From positions 310,001 to 374,000 of the forward strand of contig NW_027506913.1 of assembly GCF_052324685.1 (NCBI RefSeq): a stretch of DNA of 64,000 bases. The letters run 5' to 3'. Below, piece by piece: positions 10,601 to 33,586 of this stretch. Every line of letters starts with the position of its first letter. Position 1 is the first letter of the stretch. Source of the stretch: Brachyhypopomus gauderio (lineage: Eukaryota; Chordata; Actinopteri; Gymnotiformes; Hypopomidae). Made by a program: the position numbers and the translations under genes. The notes beneath the pieces were generated by a model. That model had not been told where the DNA came from. It made no database searches and saw nothing but the letters and a program-made list of their open reading frames with translations.

Positions 10601-13530
10601 GCCGACAAACGTGACATGAACGTTGGATAAAGCTAATGGGCATCGGTGGTGCACCCTGTTGCCAGTCGTCGCATAAAATGCCAGATGTCTAGACGCACAA
10701 TCACATCTGGCCACCCACTGAATCTGGTCTTCAGCTTTGTCTCTCCCACTTCCTTACAACAGCCACAGTCCACATAAAGGGCAACAGGGGGAGCAACACC
10801 AGCCTTGCAGTACCGGTCTACTAGACCTGCTATCATGAGGTCCAACCCAGCACCTTCATTTGTTGTAAGTACACTCATCAACACCTGGCCCTTTTCATTC
10901 CCCACAGATGTGAGCCATTGTGCAGTGCCCTTGGCAGGTCCAGTCAACTTCTTGGTGATCTGGCAATAAGAGAGGAACAATGTAAGAAACAAACCCAATG
11001 GCTTACCCATCATACCTAGCTTATCATAACAAAGGATCCAAACGAGGATGTCTCCTTCAGGACAAACAGACTATATGACTTATTTAGCATATACAAAAAC
11101 AAACCATCATGGGCCATAATGGTTCTTCTTGCCAGACAAAGAGAGGTGACTTAAAGGGGATTTTGAAAGTAAGTGATCAATGGCCTTCTATCAACAAAAC
11201 AAAATAAGTGGCCTAGACATTCATTCCTTCATTAAAGTACATTCAAACTGAGTGTTAACTGCAATAACCATAATCACACACAACAGATCAGATCCTTCCT
11301 GAGAGAATAGCTGGGTGGCGGTGTTTTAAAATTTATATATAGTGTGTATATAGTTGAGAAATAACCTGAGAAAAAAGTTTGCCAAATGATAACTAATATA
11401 ATAAATAACATCTAACCTTTTTGGTAGAATCCATTTTTAAAATGGCTCCATAGGTTGAAGTGATTCCAGCCTTGATTTCCTCCAGTCTGTTGAGGATGTC
11501 TTGGCTGTACACAGTGAGGAGCCACTTGTAGTTGGGCACTGTGGCAGGTTCTGGGGGTTCCTGAAACTGTGGTGGAAGCACACTTGCATTTTCCATGAAG
11601 GCAGCACACTCCGATACATATCGTGCGGCCCTCTGGAGCCACTGCTCGCTGTGGTTCTCCTTCAGCTGGCCGATGATCCGGACAGGGCCGTTTCCCAGTC
11701 CTCGCTCACGCAGCAGGCGGATCACCCGAATGTCACAGGCATATCTTGGGGGAAAAAAATCTTTATTATTCTGTTATTTAGGGAAATAAGTGTCAGATTT
11801 GCAAAAAGATATGTCCATGATGGCAAAGTAATTTAGTGTTTCATTCACCTGCGAGTAAGGATCACTCTAAACTCAGAGCGATGTGCTAGGTCCAGTTGGT
11901 GAAGGATTGTCTGGCTCCACGATACGTAGCTGGATCTACATCTGCTGCAAATCAGTGTCTCCGTCACCAGGTTGTAGTACCTATCGATGTCGAGGACCTG
12001 CCGAACCCTCCTGTGCAGACCACCTCCACTCAGCCGATGTTTACAGTCAGGATTCGTACAGTAAAGCCGCACCTTCCACAACCTGTAAGGCATCCACAAC
12101 AACAGAGACTGCGAGAAGAAACGATCAGGAGTGGGAGACTGGTGATACAAAAGAGCTGGAGGTGGTGCATGATACCATAGTTGCAGGTTGTCGCGTAGCT
12201 CCAGCTTTCCCTTCGGCCCAAGTCTGAAGAGAGCTTCAGACACCCATTTCTGGTCCTGCCGTGGCAATGTCTGCGGCCACAATAGTGGGAGCTCTGCTGT
12301 ATTTTCTGGCTGATGGATTGGCTATGATGAAAAAATAGCACAAGTATACACAGATGTTATGTGTAATCATGAATGACTTGTGAATGAATCATGAATGTAC
12401 TTGTGATTTATTAATGACACATTACCGTACCATGCTCATCACAACAGAAGACTCTGCAGAATGTTGCCCTTGTTCTGCAGGTTGTGGTTGTGGTGGTGGT
12501 GGTGGAGCAAGAAAACATGGGGACTGTAGGAGAGGCCTGTGAGGATGGAAGGATGTTGAAGGCTGAGGACCAGGAGACTGGCAAGACGTTGAACCTGCTC
12601 CTAGGATCTCCTGTGGCTGTGGAATTAATAGTTTGTTATTCAGTTAGAATAGAACAAATAGAAGAAAAAACATTAATATATAGTATTTTTTTTACCTGTA
12701 CATGCTTCCTTGTGACATTCAGGTTTGGTTTTGCTGTAGCCACATGGGTTCCACCATACCTTGATCGTTCAAACTAGTACAAAAAGAAGATCACAATATT
12801 TGTTGGAAACCATGAAGAATATTCAGCACAGCAACATCACATAATGTTCATATCTTTATAGTACAGTGTATGTTACCATGGATAAAGTCAATTTAGGCCT
12901 CTTTGCAGGACTGGTGGAGGGAGAAGTGCTCAGGCTGGCAGTACTTGTTGATGGTTGAGGAGCCAGTGGATTCTTGGAACGTTCCTGAAAATGTAGCAGA
13001 AATACATTTATATATAGGGAGAAAATATATATAGTTACTAAAACTCATCATAAACAGTCAACCTTAGTAATACATTATTCTGTATTTGCAGATTGCAGGT
13101 TTAATTAATTTAAGTTACCTTATGAAAGCTACAAACACACTTGGGCAATCCTCCCACAAGGGTTGACTGTCCCTTCAGATGCTGGGGGCATTTTTCAATC
13201 TGCAAAAAAAAATCCACATTCAGGCAAGATGTCTTCTCTTTTGTAATTGTAATTTTCTGCAATTCTCACCTGTCCTTCACAACTCCAATTAGAACTATTT
13301 AAAGAGTCAAGCAACAATAAATAAATATGGAATAATAAGGCTTAAGTTATTTTAAAATGAGAGAAATCATATTATTTTACCTTATTATAGAGTTCGTGCC
13401 ACTTTTTCTGTCTTGGAGCAGGCCTGTTGCCCTCGCTCGATGGCCAAACCCCTGTGTTGGCAAATGCTTGCAGCCGGGCAAGCCAGTCTGTGTCAGCCAT
13501 GGCCTTGTGAGATTTTTTTGATGCTGACAT
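7674..13530 (-). CDS. Multi-exon DUF6729 / DDE-transposase-like gene with one in-frame stop
   Basis: I reassembled 12 coding exons on the minus strand, all with GT-AG introns and matching phases: 13381-13530, 13119-13199, 12877-12984, 12696-12773, 12431-12616, 11849-12321, 11417-11744, 10158-10959, 9797-10006, 9417-9703, 8965-9330 and 7674-8768. They total 4,164 nt (1,387 codons plus stop). Order of parts: a Ser/Pro-rich N-terminus; a cysteine-rich region with C289-x4-C294 and C326-x2-C329, which I recognise as DUF6729-like; a DDE/RNase H-like core with candidate acidic residues D464 (KMDSTKK), D532 (YVDCGCC) and E724 (LESFHCH), plus RLDIWHFMRR; an acidic linker; a PPPVPSAQ repeat exon; and a C-terminal zinc motif (CRKCGQ...GHSQYKGKIFCP). 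Codon 577 is TAG, so this allele gives a truncated product unless read through. Function is unknown; a transposon-derived gene is the best guess. Confidence 0.75.
8965..9330 (-). repeat. Coding 24-bp minisatellite exon (PPPVPSAQ repeat)
   Basis: Exon 11 of the DUF6729/DDE-like gene is almost wholly a 24-bp tandem repeat encoding PPPV(P/T)SAQ, with 13 full units and a partial one. Because 24 is a multiple of 3, the array stays in frame and is also open on the opposite strand. Exons 10 and 11 both end in a QQM-encoding sequence at an identical donor (CAACAAATG before GTAA), so exon 11 looks like a duplicate of the 3' end of exon 10 that later expanded. The acceptor is a CAGCAG tandem, allowing plus or minus one codon. 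Confidence 0.8.
10633..10635 (-). other. In-frame nonsense codon (TAG) in exon 8
   Basis: The reading frame runs ...GCC CAT TAG CTT TAT CCA..., with clear homologous coding on both sides (TTDAH before, LYPTFMSRL after) and no splice site between. A C-to-T change in a CAG codon would explain it. It cuts the protein between the second acidic residue and the proposed catalytic E. Confidence 0.85.
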
Positions 13531-14177
13531 GATCTGAAACAAGACATTGTAAATAACGAAAGTGTATGATATACTTTATAATTAAAACAAACATAAATTA
13601 ACAAATAAGTAAATCCATGGCAACTAAGAATGAATGTGAGCAGTTGGTACCAACTCACTAGTTACTAATGTGTTTTTAACCTTTTTAATACTACAAGGAT
13701 TCGTATTACTCACTTAACCATATACTTTATAATGTTCGTTTCTACGTAGATACTTAGTAATAACAAAATAATAACGTGTTAGGCAGGGGCACGTATTTTC
13801 TAAGACGTTTAAAAACAGTTAAATAAAGCGTTTATATACCGTTAAATTACCTCACAATTTCGGCGATTGTCCGTTGAAAATCGAAAAACAGGATAGATGG
13901 CTAACACAGAGAAACATTAATTAGATTATTCGTCATGATTAGAATTACATAAATTATTCCTCCAATTTAGGCTAGTTAGAAGTTATCCGATAGCTTGCTA
14001 ACGAACTACGTCCATGAGCGTCACCACAGGAGATAATGTATATACAGTATTTCTTAGCTGACTACCTTTCCAATGATCGCAAAATATATCTACAGCATTT
14101 ATTTATTGGTTCCTTATACAAACAGGCATAAAACAACCCTGCGTATAAATAAATATGCTAGCAAAAATAAGGCATAC

Positions 14178-14247
14178 CTGTGTCTTGTTGAGAAATCCCA
14201 AATCCGAGACGGTGTTTCTTTCTTCTACGCGGTGTAAAGTTTATATA
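14178..14247 (-). promoter_or_regulatory. TATA box and noncoding exon 1 of the DUF6729/DDE-like gene
   Basis: On the minus strand GTATATAAAC (TATA box, about 14239-14247) is followed roughly 30 bp later by a likely start near 14212, and by a short leader ending ACACAG before a GTATGC donor (exon end 14178). The next exon begins at 13533 (TTTCAG acceptor), three bases before the ATG. Transcription start is inferred, not observed. Confidence 0.55.
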
Positions 14248-14285
14248 CTTTGAAGTGACCGGGGCAAGATCGCCTTCGTCGTGTC

Positions 14286-14596
14286 ATTGGCCGAGGAAAA
14301 ATGGAATGGTGGGCAGGCATTGGCCGAGGAAAAATGGAATGGTGGGCAGACATTGGCCGAGGAAAAATGGAATGGTGGGCAGGCATTGGCCGAGGAAAAA
14401 TGGAATGGTGGGCAGACATTGGCCGAGGAAAAATGGAATGGTGGGCAGGCATTGGCCGAGGAAAAATGGAATGGTGGCCAGGCATTGGCCGAGGAAAAAT
14501 GGAATGGTGGCCAGGCATTGGCCGAGAAAAACGAAGAAAATGGAATGGTTCGCGCGCCATTGGCCGAGGAAAAATGGAATGGGGCTCAGGCATTGG
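14286..14596 (-). repeat. 33-bp minisatellite with ten CCAAT boxes, upstream of the TATA box
   Basis: The 33-bp unit (plus strand ATTGGCCGAGGAAAAATGGA...) starts at 14286, 14319, 14352, 14385, 14418, 14451, 14484, 14517, 14559 and 14592; the eighth unit is 42 bp. Each start supplies ATTGG, a CCAAT box on the gene's strand. The array sits about 40 bp upstream of the TATA box of the minus-strand gene. A 33-bp unit without stops leaves several frames open on both strands, so the long open frames here are not genes. Confidence 0.8.
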
Positions 14597-14599
14597 ATG

Positions 14600-15375
14600 T
14601 TTTTTACAGACGGGTGGCTTGCAGGTACCGCCATTTCGGCATATTTGCACTATGCATTACACAATCATTATCAATATAATGATTATGATTATAATTCTTT
14701 TCTTTGTTCTTTTTATTGTGTTATGCAGTGATTGTGTTATGCAGTATTTCTAGATAGCTACTGTTTTGGAGTCTCTGTTTTCACAAAATATTTTTGCAAT
14801 TTGTATACTGCTTATACCCATTTGACACTCTAGATGGCAGCATTACCCCACCCATTAGCTGCTCTTGAATTGATAAACAAAACGTCGTTTTACATGCTGC
14901 TCTGCTTTGATGATTTGATGATTGATGATGCATATTAGTGAATAATGCGGTTGATTTCAGAGGCTGAGTGATTGAACGAAACTTGAATGAATGAAACAGG
15001 AGAGGAGGCACAGTAGGCAATCTAGGGATAGTAGAAAAATACAGGGAGAGCGAGAGAGAAAGAGAAACGGGGAGAAGGAGAGAAGTATACTTAACTGTAT
15101 ACTTTTATTGCAGTTTATGACTTGAATGTATGTGTTTGAAAACATGCACATTTGTTCTTTTTATTACTTTATATTTCTGTTAATGCCAGTGTCCTTAGCT
15201 CTGCAGTCAACGTTTACCATCAGGGTTACCTAAACAGTTCTCGTCTTTGTGATGCAGCTGACCAAATAAATTTTTATTGGCCTATTTTAAAAATTTGTAT
15301 TTAATTAATTATTAAGACAATACACTAACATTATAGATACAGATTTTTAATCTTTAATCAGATTTTTTTATCAAG
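14600..15375. other. Intergenic stretch, no supported feature
   Basis: AT-rich sequence with a purine-rich GAGAGAGAAAGAG tract near 15045. No exon, RNA gene or complete mobile element could be supported. Confidence 0.4.
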
Positions 15376-15378
15376 ACT

Positions 15379-16737
15379 CCCAGCAAACAGTGAACGTCCC
15401 GGGGACGTTCGCGGACGTTCTTATTAGAGGTTTTTTATAACGTTCGCGATAGGACGTTCCTAGGCCATAACGGACGTTCCCAGCAGGTCCCCTCGAAGTC
15501 CTGGCGGAACGTTCCCAAAGATACATTCACAGGACGTTCGGTGACGTCCCCGTATAGTCGTTGAAATAACGTTATTTTTGATACATTTAGAGAACGTTTG
15601 AGAACGTCCGGACGTGGTCCCGCGACCGTTGTCATGGTGCGTGTGTGAAAGGCAGTCAGCTGATTTAGAGTTTTACTCACTAGAGGATTAGCAAGCGGGA
15701 ACATAAACGCACGAGCCGTCTTCTCGCGACGTAGGAACGTTAGCTAACATGAATATTCTGACAGAAGCCGTTATTTTAAATTCAAGGTGAGTCACCTACA
15801 TTTGATTAAAATATGGTTAGCTAGTAAATACATATCTTAGTAAATTTATCTTCTGAGCTAATGTATGAGGTGATTTTAATAAACCCTCAGCTAACCCCTC
15901 TGGATAATCATAAAACCCGATCAGCAAAATCAAACAGTTGTACCAAAAACAGATGCCCATCTGTGGCTGGACATTATTTCTATATGGTCATGGCTAGAGC
16001 TAAATTATCACTACGCTACGCTACCAAATGATAAAGTTATATGAATCACTGCATTAAGACTTCAATAGTAAGTAACGTTAACTGATGTTGATGGTCTCAG
16101 CCACAGATAACAGCCGACGATAGCATTCGCTATAAGTAGCTAGCCACATTAACAAGTTAATGCCAACTATAGCTACCTAGCTGGGTTAGCATTGATTTGA
16201 GTAGCTGATGTTCTTCAAGCAAAACGTTCAAATTACTTCATTTATCGAACGCTTTAATATAACTAGAGGTCACAAAATTAAATGTTAACAAACGTGTATC
16301 TTTGTCTATTTTAGGCTTCACCCCAAGAAACGTGTGAAAAGGAGGCTTGAAACGGCATTCAAAATGCGCACATCAGACACTTTTTTCGCATTTCAAATAA
16401 AAAATAATAAACTTGTTTACAGCCTATCACTTCTTGTGTGTTCATTTTTATTCCATATGCAATACCCGGATTTACTAAATCAATAAAATCTAAGTTGTTT
16501 TAGAAGTAACATAAGAAGTAGACCTAAACAATTTAACACATAAGAGACGTTTAAAGGACGTTCCTTAAACGTCCGCTCATTGTCCTCTGGATGTTTCCAG
16601 GTGGTCCTACAAACGTCCTTTGTAACGTCCACTGAACGTCCCCTGAAACATTTTGGCGACCCTACAAAAAAACGTCCAGAGGACGTTCGCAGTGTTGGTT
16701 CGCGGGACGTCCTCGGGACGTTTTTTTGTTAGCTGGG
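15379..16737. mobile_element. DNA transposon with GGACGTTC subterminal repeats
   Basis: The ends are CCCAGCAAACA and the inverse of TGTTAGCTGGG, flanked by ACT on both sides (possible 3-bp duplication). Both subterminal zones are packed with inverted GGACGTTC/GAACGTCC motifs. No transposase is present. The interior has an exon-like ATG (15749-15786) with a GTGAGT donor and a phase-compatible TTTTAG acceptor at 16315, then AATAAA at 16396-16401. Superfamily is not assigned. Confidence 0.6.
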
Positions 16738-16795
16738 ACTCCGCTTGTTAATGGTGGTTATTGTTTTTCGTTTTGAAGAATTCCTTATATGCCCC

Positions 16796-17318
16796 GGGTT
16801 TCCATCCAAACCTTTCGAAAAAATAATGCGCAATTTCCAAGTTTCGGCAGAAAAAATGCGAATTAAGCCTTGTTTCTATTCATTACAGTTATGCGAATAA
16901 ACTTTAGATCACGTGAGAGGACGCCAAACAATAGTGGTTTTTACATCCATCTGGCACTTACGCATTTTTGCACGTTGAGGTTTTGAAACATTTTTTTCTT
17001 TTTCTTTTCTATACATGGAGAAGTTAAATTCAATTAATTTTTGCTCTCTCCAGAATTGTTTTTGTATGCATTTGCCGTCTTTACATCGCGATCATGTACA
17101 GAACCACATGACTTGAGGCATGATACGTCATCGTTTATGCGAAAAACCCTTTTCCATCCAGTTTTTCCGAATTTTGGGGATGCGAAATTTTCCACCTCCT
17201 CCTAGCGTAAAAATCTTTTTGCGATATTTGGGACTTTTTTCGAATTTTGGTCTTTTTCCATCCAGCTTTTTTCATGCGCATTTTCAAAATGCGCAAAAAC
17301 TCGGTGGATGGAAAACCC
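16796..17318. mobile_element. MITE with GGGTTTCCATCCA ends
   Basis: The left end GGGTTTCCATCCAAA and the inverse of the right end (TGGATGGAAAACCC) match. The interior carries repeated TTTTTGCGC / GCGCAAAAA and TTCCATCCAG segments in both orientations. No coding capacity. The target duplication is unclear, so the superfamily is not assigned. Confidence 0.65.
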
Positions 17319-17566
17319 GTGGCCAGAGAAAAATCACATAATCCATCCAAAGGGGATGTAAAGGGAAATGAGTGTTCCCCATGCTTGTTTTTAACTGAGG
17401 GGGTAGCATTTTCTCACACCCCCTCAAATCAAGCCCTGAATATAGTTCTGGCTTTTAAAATATAACTAAACATGTGCTCATACACACAGCACACAAGCCA
17501 TATCCGTCTAGAACCGGTCCAGAAGTTTTATGCACTTGTTAAATTAAGTCAGAAACAGAAACGAGA

Positions 17567-17638
17567 AGGTTCCACCGAGATTTGAACTCGGATCGCTGGA
17601 TTCAGAGTCCAGAGTGCTAACCATTACACCATGGAACC
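17567..17638 (-). tRNA. tRNA-Gln (anticodon CUG), second copy
   Basis: All 72 bases match the gene at 6719-6790, including the CUG anticodon loop and T discriminator. Downstream on the transcribed strand there are only runs of three T (plus-strand AAA at 17551 and 17556), so the Pol III terminator looks weaker than in the other copy. Confidence 0.92.
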
Positions 17639-17949
17639 TACAAGTTAAACATTCAAAAATACATGTAATAGACAACAACCATCTGATCTTTATGTCAAAG
17701 TGCTTATCTACCAGCGTTTTCATATTTAATAAAGAATTAATGACAACATTGAATAGGATATATATGTTAACCTATGTCTAATCATTATATGGAATTACAT
17801 GATTTAGATATAGAAAAAAAATAGGTCACATTGTACATGAATAGGACATATAAATTTATAGATCATACCTTTCTCTGCGTTATTCTGCAGTTTACTTTGA
17901 GTGCACTGAGAATTAAAGTATTACAAACGGACATTGAAACACCCCCTTT

Positions 17950-18106
17950 CCCCTTAAACAAGTTTCCTTCAGTCGCCCTATGCACAACCCTGGCTGACAG
18001 CAGAACTCGGTGGACGGTGCTGTCCGTGGCGTCGCGCGCAGAGTCGCGCTTCACCTCGCGCGAGCACCAGCTCCACTTCCTTCCTCCGAGGGGGATTGTG
18101 AGACAG
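17950..18106 (+). promoter_or_regulatory. Probable osbp promoter / noncoding first exon
   Basis: This is a CpG-rich patch (GTCGCGCGCAGAGTCGCGC, CTCGCGCGAGCACC) containing CTTCC (ETS-type) sites. It ends GTGAGACAG before GTAGGC, a good donor at 18107. A matching acceptor (TTAACAG) precedes 18688, 37 bp before the osbp ATG. The 5' end is not defined by sequence. Confidence 0.45.
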
Positions 18107-18724
18107 GTAGGCTTGTCTGGAAGATACACGACATTTACCTTTAGCCAAACGAGGTTGTGTCGTTTTAACTATAACAGGTACACGTCCCACGTCACTTATT
18201 ATCAATGTCTCTATAAATGGATACCTGTTTACTGTCAACGAAACGACCACGGCGTAATTTAGCAGTTAGCTTAGCGTCGCCAGCTAGCGCAGTCTTAGCT
18301 CTTTTAGCTGTCTACCTGTGTAGCTAGCCAAGATAATAACAACGGGAAGGGTCGGAAACACAGGTTATGTCCCAATCACAAGCTTCATTGGCTAGCTATA
18401 TATAACTATATGTATATATATAATTATAGTTACATGTCATATGTTCCAGGTTTACTTGCTGAATGTAGCTGGTTAGCCTGTTAGCTAACCTAGCTGGTTT
18501 GTTATGTACACGTAGGCGAAACCAGCTAAACCAGATAACACGTTACGTAGCGCCTTGCGCCTGGTGAACCGTAAATACTTCATCGTGTGCTCTTTTGTGG
18601 TGTTTTGTTGTGACTCCCCTTTGGTGAGTTACTGGATTAACTGTGTTTAGGTTTGGTCACCAACATGGCTTTATTGGTTGTTAACAGGCCCCTGTGAGAC
18701 ACTGTGAAGCCTCGGGCTGTCGTG

Positions 18725-30347
<11,623 letters not shown>

Positions 30348-32184
30348 TCCAAACATTCATGCACATCTCCATCGGCGAACTACCCTCACCTCACCCCTCC
30401 TGAGAAAAAACAAAACAAAATACACAAATGCAGAGAACTGCCACACCTACTCCCCCCCCCCACACCCTGGCTGCTCGGCCGTTCGCTTCCTGTCTTGCCC
30501 TCTGTCGAGTTCCTCTACCCTCCATAAGCAGATGAAAGGCGGCAAGCAGCAGGTGGGCATCGTAGACCAAAGCACGCCCCACCCCTCTCCCTCTCACCAC
30601 CCTCTTCCCCTCCCTCGTTCTCTTGACTCCTTGCAGTCATCTTTTTCTTTTTGGTTTTATTTCATTTTTTTGTCCCATAAGGGAAATGGTGCACTTTCGC
30701 TCTTGTGTTCTTCAGCGGTGGACGGGTAGAGGTGCCGCACCCTTTGCCATTTTGCGCCTATGCTAAACCCCACACCCATTCCAAATCTGCCCCGCCCCCT
30801 CCCGCCTCAGCCTTGCACCCAACACGTCTTCCACAGGGTGCGGACTTCACCCAGGTCTCTCGTGCTTCTTTCAGTCACAGACAGAGTGCTGTGTTCATAT
30901 TTTGACTTCTTGCCAATGCATGGGCAGTGCCCAGAAGCACTGACTGTCTTGTCCACACTGGTCTCAGATCAGGGCAAAGGCAGGCCAACCCCATGAATCT
31001 TAGCTCCCAAGGCTTGGCTAGTGCAAAACTGCAAGTCCCAGACCTGCACTTGTTGTCCACGGTGGCCTGGAAAAGCATATTAAAAAAATAAATAATGTGT
31101 GTGTAATTTAGCCAGAAGGACAATGAAGGATATTACCAGAAAATACTTTGAAGACATCTGAATAATGACATTATAAGAAATTTTTTTTTTTTGGAGTTCG
31201 GAGTAATGGGTGTATGATTTCTGCACTTCAGGAATAGTAATGTCGTATCACCCATTAACTTTCCATGAGCAGTACTAGTGTAGGAGTGCAATTTGCACTA
31301 ATGGTGTAATCCACAGTTCTGAAAATAAATAGTGCCTGTCTGTGACGGTGTCCCTCACAGCGGAGACGCCCATGTCCCGCAGTCCCGTCATCTATATAGA
31401 ACACTATGGGGCGTTCCCTTGACCCGATGACCTCCTGGCTCCTGGCCAGGAGGAGGCCGTTGGAATCCTGATCTGGCGGAAGTGCGAACACGCAAAAGGC
31501 CATGCGAGGCCGAGAGGGGACTCTTGAATTAAAAAAAGAATAATAATTACAAATGTGTGTGCAAGTGTATGTGTGTATGTGTTCACGAGTGACGTTTGAG
31601 ACTTTTATTGTACATCCTCTCAGAAGGGGGAAGAAAAATTACATTTTATTTTCAAGTGTACTTATTGGGGGAGAAAAGAATCAAGCGTAATAAAGCAACA
31701 CACACAAAATGCAAACAGCAAATATTTGTGTATATATCAAATAATGATGTAATATTAATAACTATCATTCTGGTGGGAAGTATTCAGTAAGCACTCACAG
31801 TGATGTTACATGTAATGAATTTTGAGAGATAGTGTGATTAGTAATTTTTGATTTTCTCATGTTTAAGGGGAATCCATCAATATTTTCCACACTCATTCAG
31901 TTAAAGTTTAATTATTTTTATTCCCCATCTAAAAATAAAGCAAAAAAAATGAATTAACATGGATACATACTAATGGAATATTATTTTTTTGTTTATGTAA
32001 CCCTCAACATTTGTCTCTTATTTCATTACCTTATAATTTTGTCTTTGTCTTGCTATCCTGTGAGAGTTCTTCACCTGCATTTTAGTTTTTCATTTAAGTT
32101 TTTTTTTTTTTTTTGTTCGGTCTTGGTCTTTGTGTCACAGAACAGGCGGAGTGCAGTGACGCTGCAGGATGATGTCATAATAAA
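30348..32184 (+). other. osbp 3' UTR region and flank
   Basis: Sequence after the TGA is C- and T-rich (CTCCCCCCCC, CCCTCTCCCTCTC) as in long vertebrate 3' UTRs. Candidate poly(A) signals AATAAA are at 31088-31093 and 32179-32184; I cannot choose between them. No further gene is supported. Confidence 0.4.
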
Positions 32185-33578
32185 ATTGGATTGGAAAAGA
32201 ACACAACTCCACTCACCGCTGTCCTGAATCCATTGCTCCGCCCCGCTTGGATAACGCCAAAGCTTACCTTTAAATCATTGCGACTGTTTTTGGTGTGCTC
32301 TGTTTCCTTTGGCTTCTTGATTTGTCTTCATGAAATGGCCAAGCTTATTTTGTCCTGGAAAACTTTGTACTTGGCATGCCGTTAAAACGGTGAGGCCTTT
32401 GTTGTCAATGCCAGTAGCTCTGCCAACCAACATCTGGAAAATAGATAGGTTCACGTATCCTGGCCTTCACACATTTCCACGGGATCTCTGCATCCTGTCC
32501 AACAGGACAAGGCTCCACCCAACCTGTTTGTCTGTTTTCCTTGTCATGTAATGTCAGCTCTCAACAGCATGAAAATTAAAATAGAGGAATATGGTCACCT
32601 GGAAAACCAATCAATAAGAAAATAAACAAAAATAGATAAAAAACAGCACAACTGTGAGTGCTTGTGGCCAGCACCTCAATTGTTCTGCCTTAATTAAACT
32701 TTGTATTTCAAGGGCTTGCTATTGCAGAGATTAGATTAGGGGTTTGCAGCATTTTCCATACATACATTAGATCGCCTTCACTCTCTTCAAACTAACTCAC
32801 TTTCGGCCATGCTGCACTAGGTTATTCTGAGCGTAGCTTACATGCGTTTACCAGCATGAGAGGTGTTTAGGGGACATATGTAAATTGTAGCTGCAGAAAA
32901 TATCCTGGGTTACTCTCCTTCAAGCTTCACAGATTACCTGCTAAACTGTGGTCTCACACTCCTCCTTTGCATGAATAAACACTATTGAGGGCACCAGTGC
33001 ACAAGAATTTTAACACCATGGCCATGCCTCCCACTCCTCATAATTGCCCCTTGGGGACACCTTGGATGTGATGAGGCCTGACTTGTTCATGCTGTCCATT
33101 TTTCTTTCTCGCCATCTTTCTACCGCTTGGTTCTCATTTTCACATGTTCATGTTCTCGTATCAAACGTGTGGGGGAAATACTCTTCATTAAACTAAAAAA
33201 TTAAAATCTTACATTTTCATGTGTTCAGTTGCATCACAACAAAGCTTTACAGAGAAAGTGTAACAGGACCTGACAATCAGTCTGTAAACAGATCATCTAA
33301 CCATTTGTTTAATAAACTTCAAATAAGCTATGTAGGACAGTAATGGAGGTGCAACAGGTGGCTCGCAACACCAATCAGTAGCCACCAGAGGGAGGCCAAG
33401 AGTCGAGCTAATCAGGGTTCATTAGCTTGAGCTTCTTCGGGTGGACTCACCCAAGGTAATTTTTGAGAAGTCTTGGTGTGCGCTAACAACAGATCTGTAA
33501 CAACAGATACAACACAAAATAAGAAGCTATAGGCAGGGCCAGTGCTGAGGAGGCTGCCCCCCCAAATTGTGTCTTTGT
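32185..33578. other. Intergenic stretch between osbp and the repeat block
   Basis: No supported gene, RNA or complete mobile element. The open frames are short and lack domains. Confidence 0.4.
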
Positions 33579-33586
33579 CCCCCCAA

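Noticed and set aside
14286-14596. CRISPR-like regular repeat array
   Set aside because: There are no unique spacers (the unit repeats entirely) and the genome is vertebrate. The same reasoning applies to 48344-49340.
14255-14753. Several long overlapping open frames on both strands
   Set aside because: They are all translations of the 33-bp minisatellite, whose unit is a multiple of three and lacks stops in several frames.
15749-16486. A true 69-codon spliced gene inside the transposon
   Set aside because: Poly(A) signals lie within the second exon and no protein family is recognised. Kept only as a speculative finding.
17831-18262. 143-codon plus-strand frame near the osbp promoter
   Set aside because: It overlaps the CpG-rich first-exon region, has no domain, and the osbp splice structure explains the sequence better.
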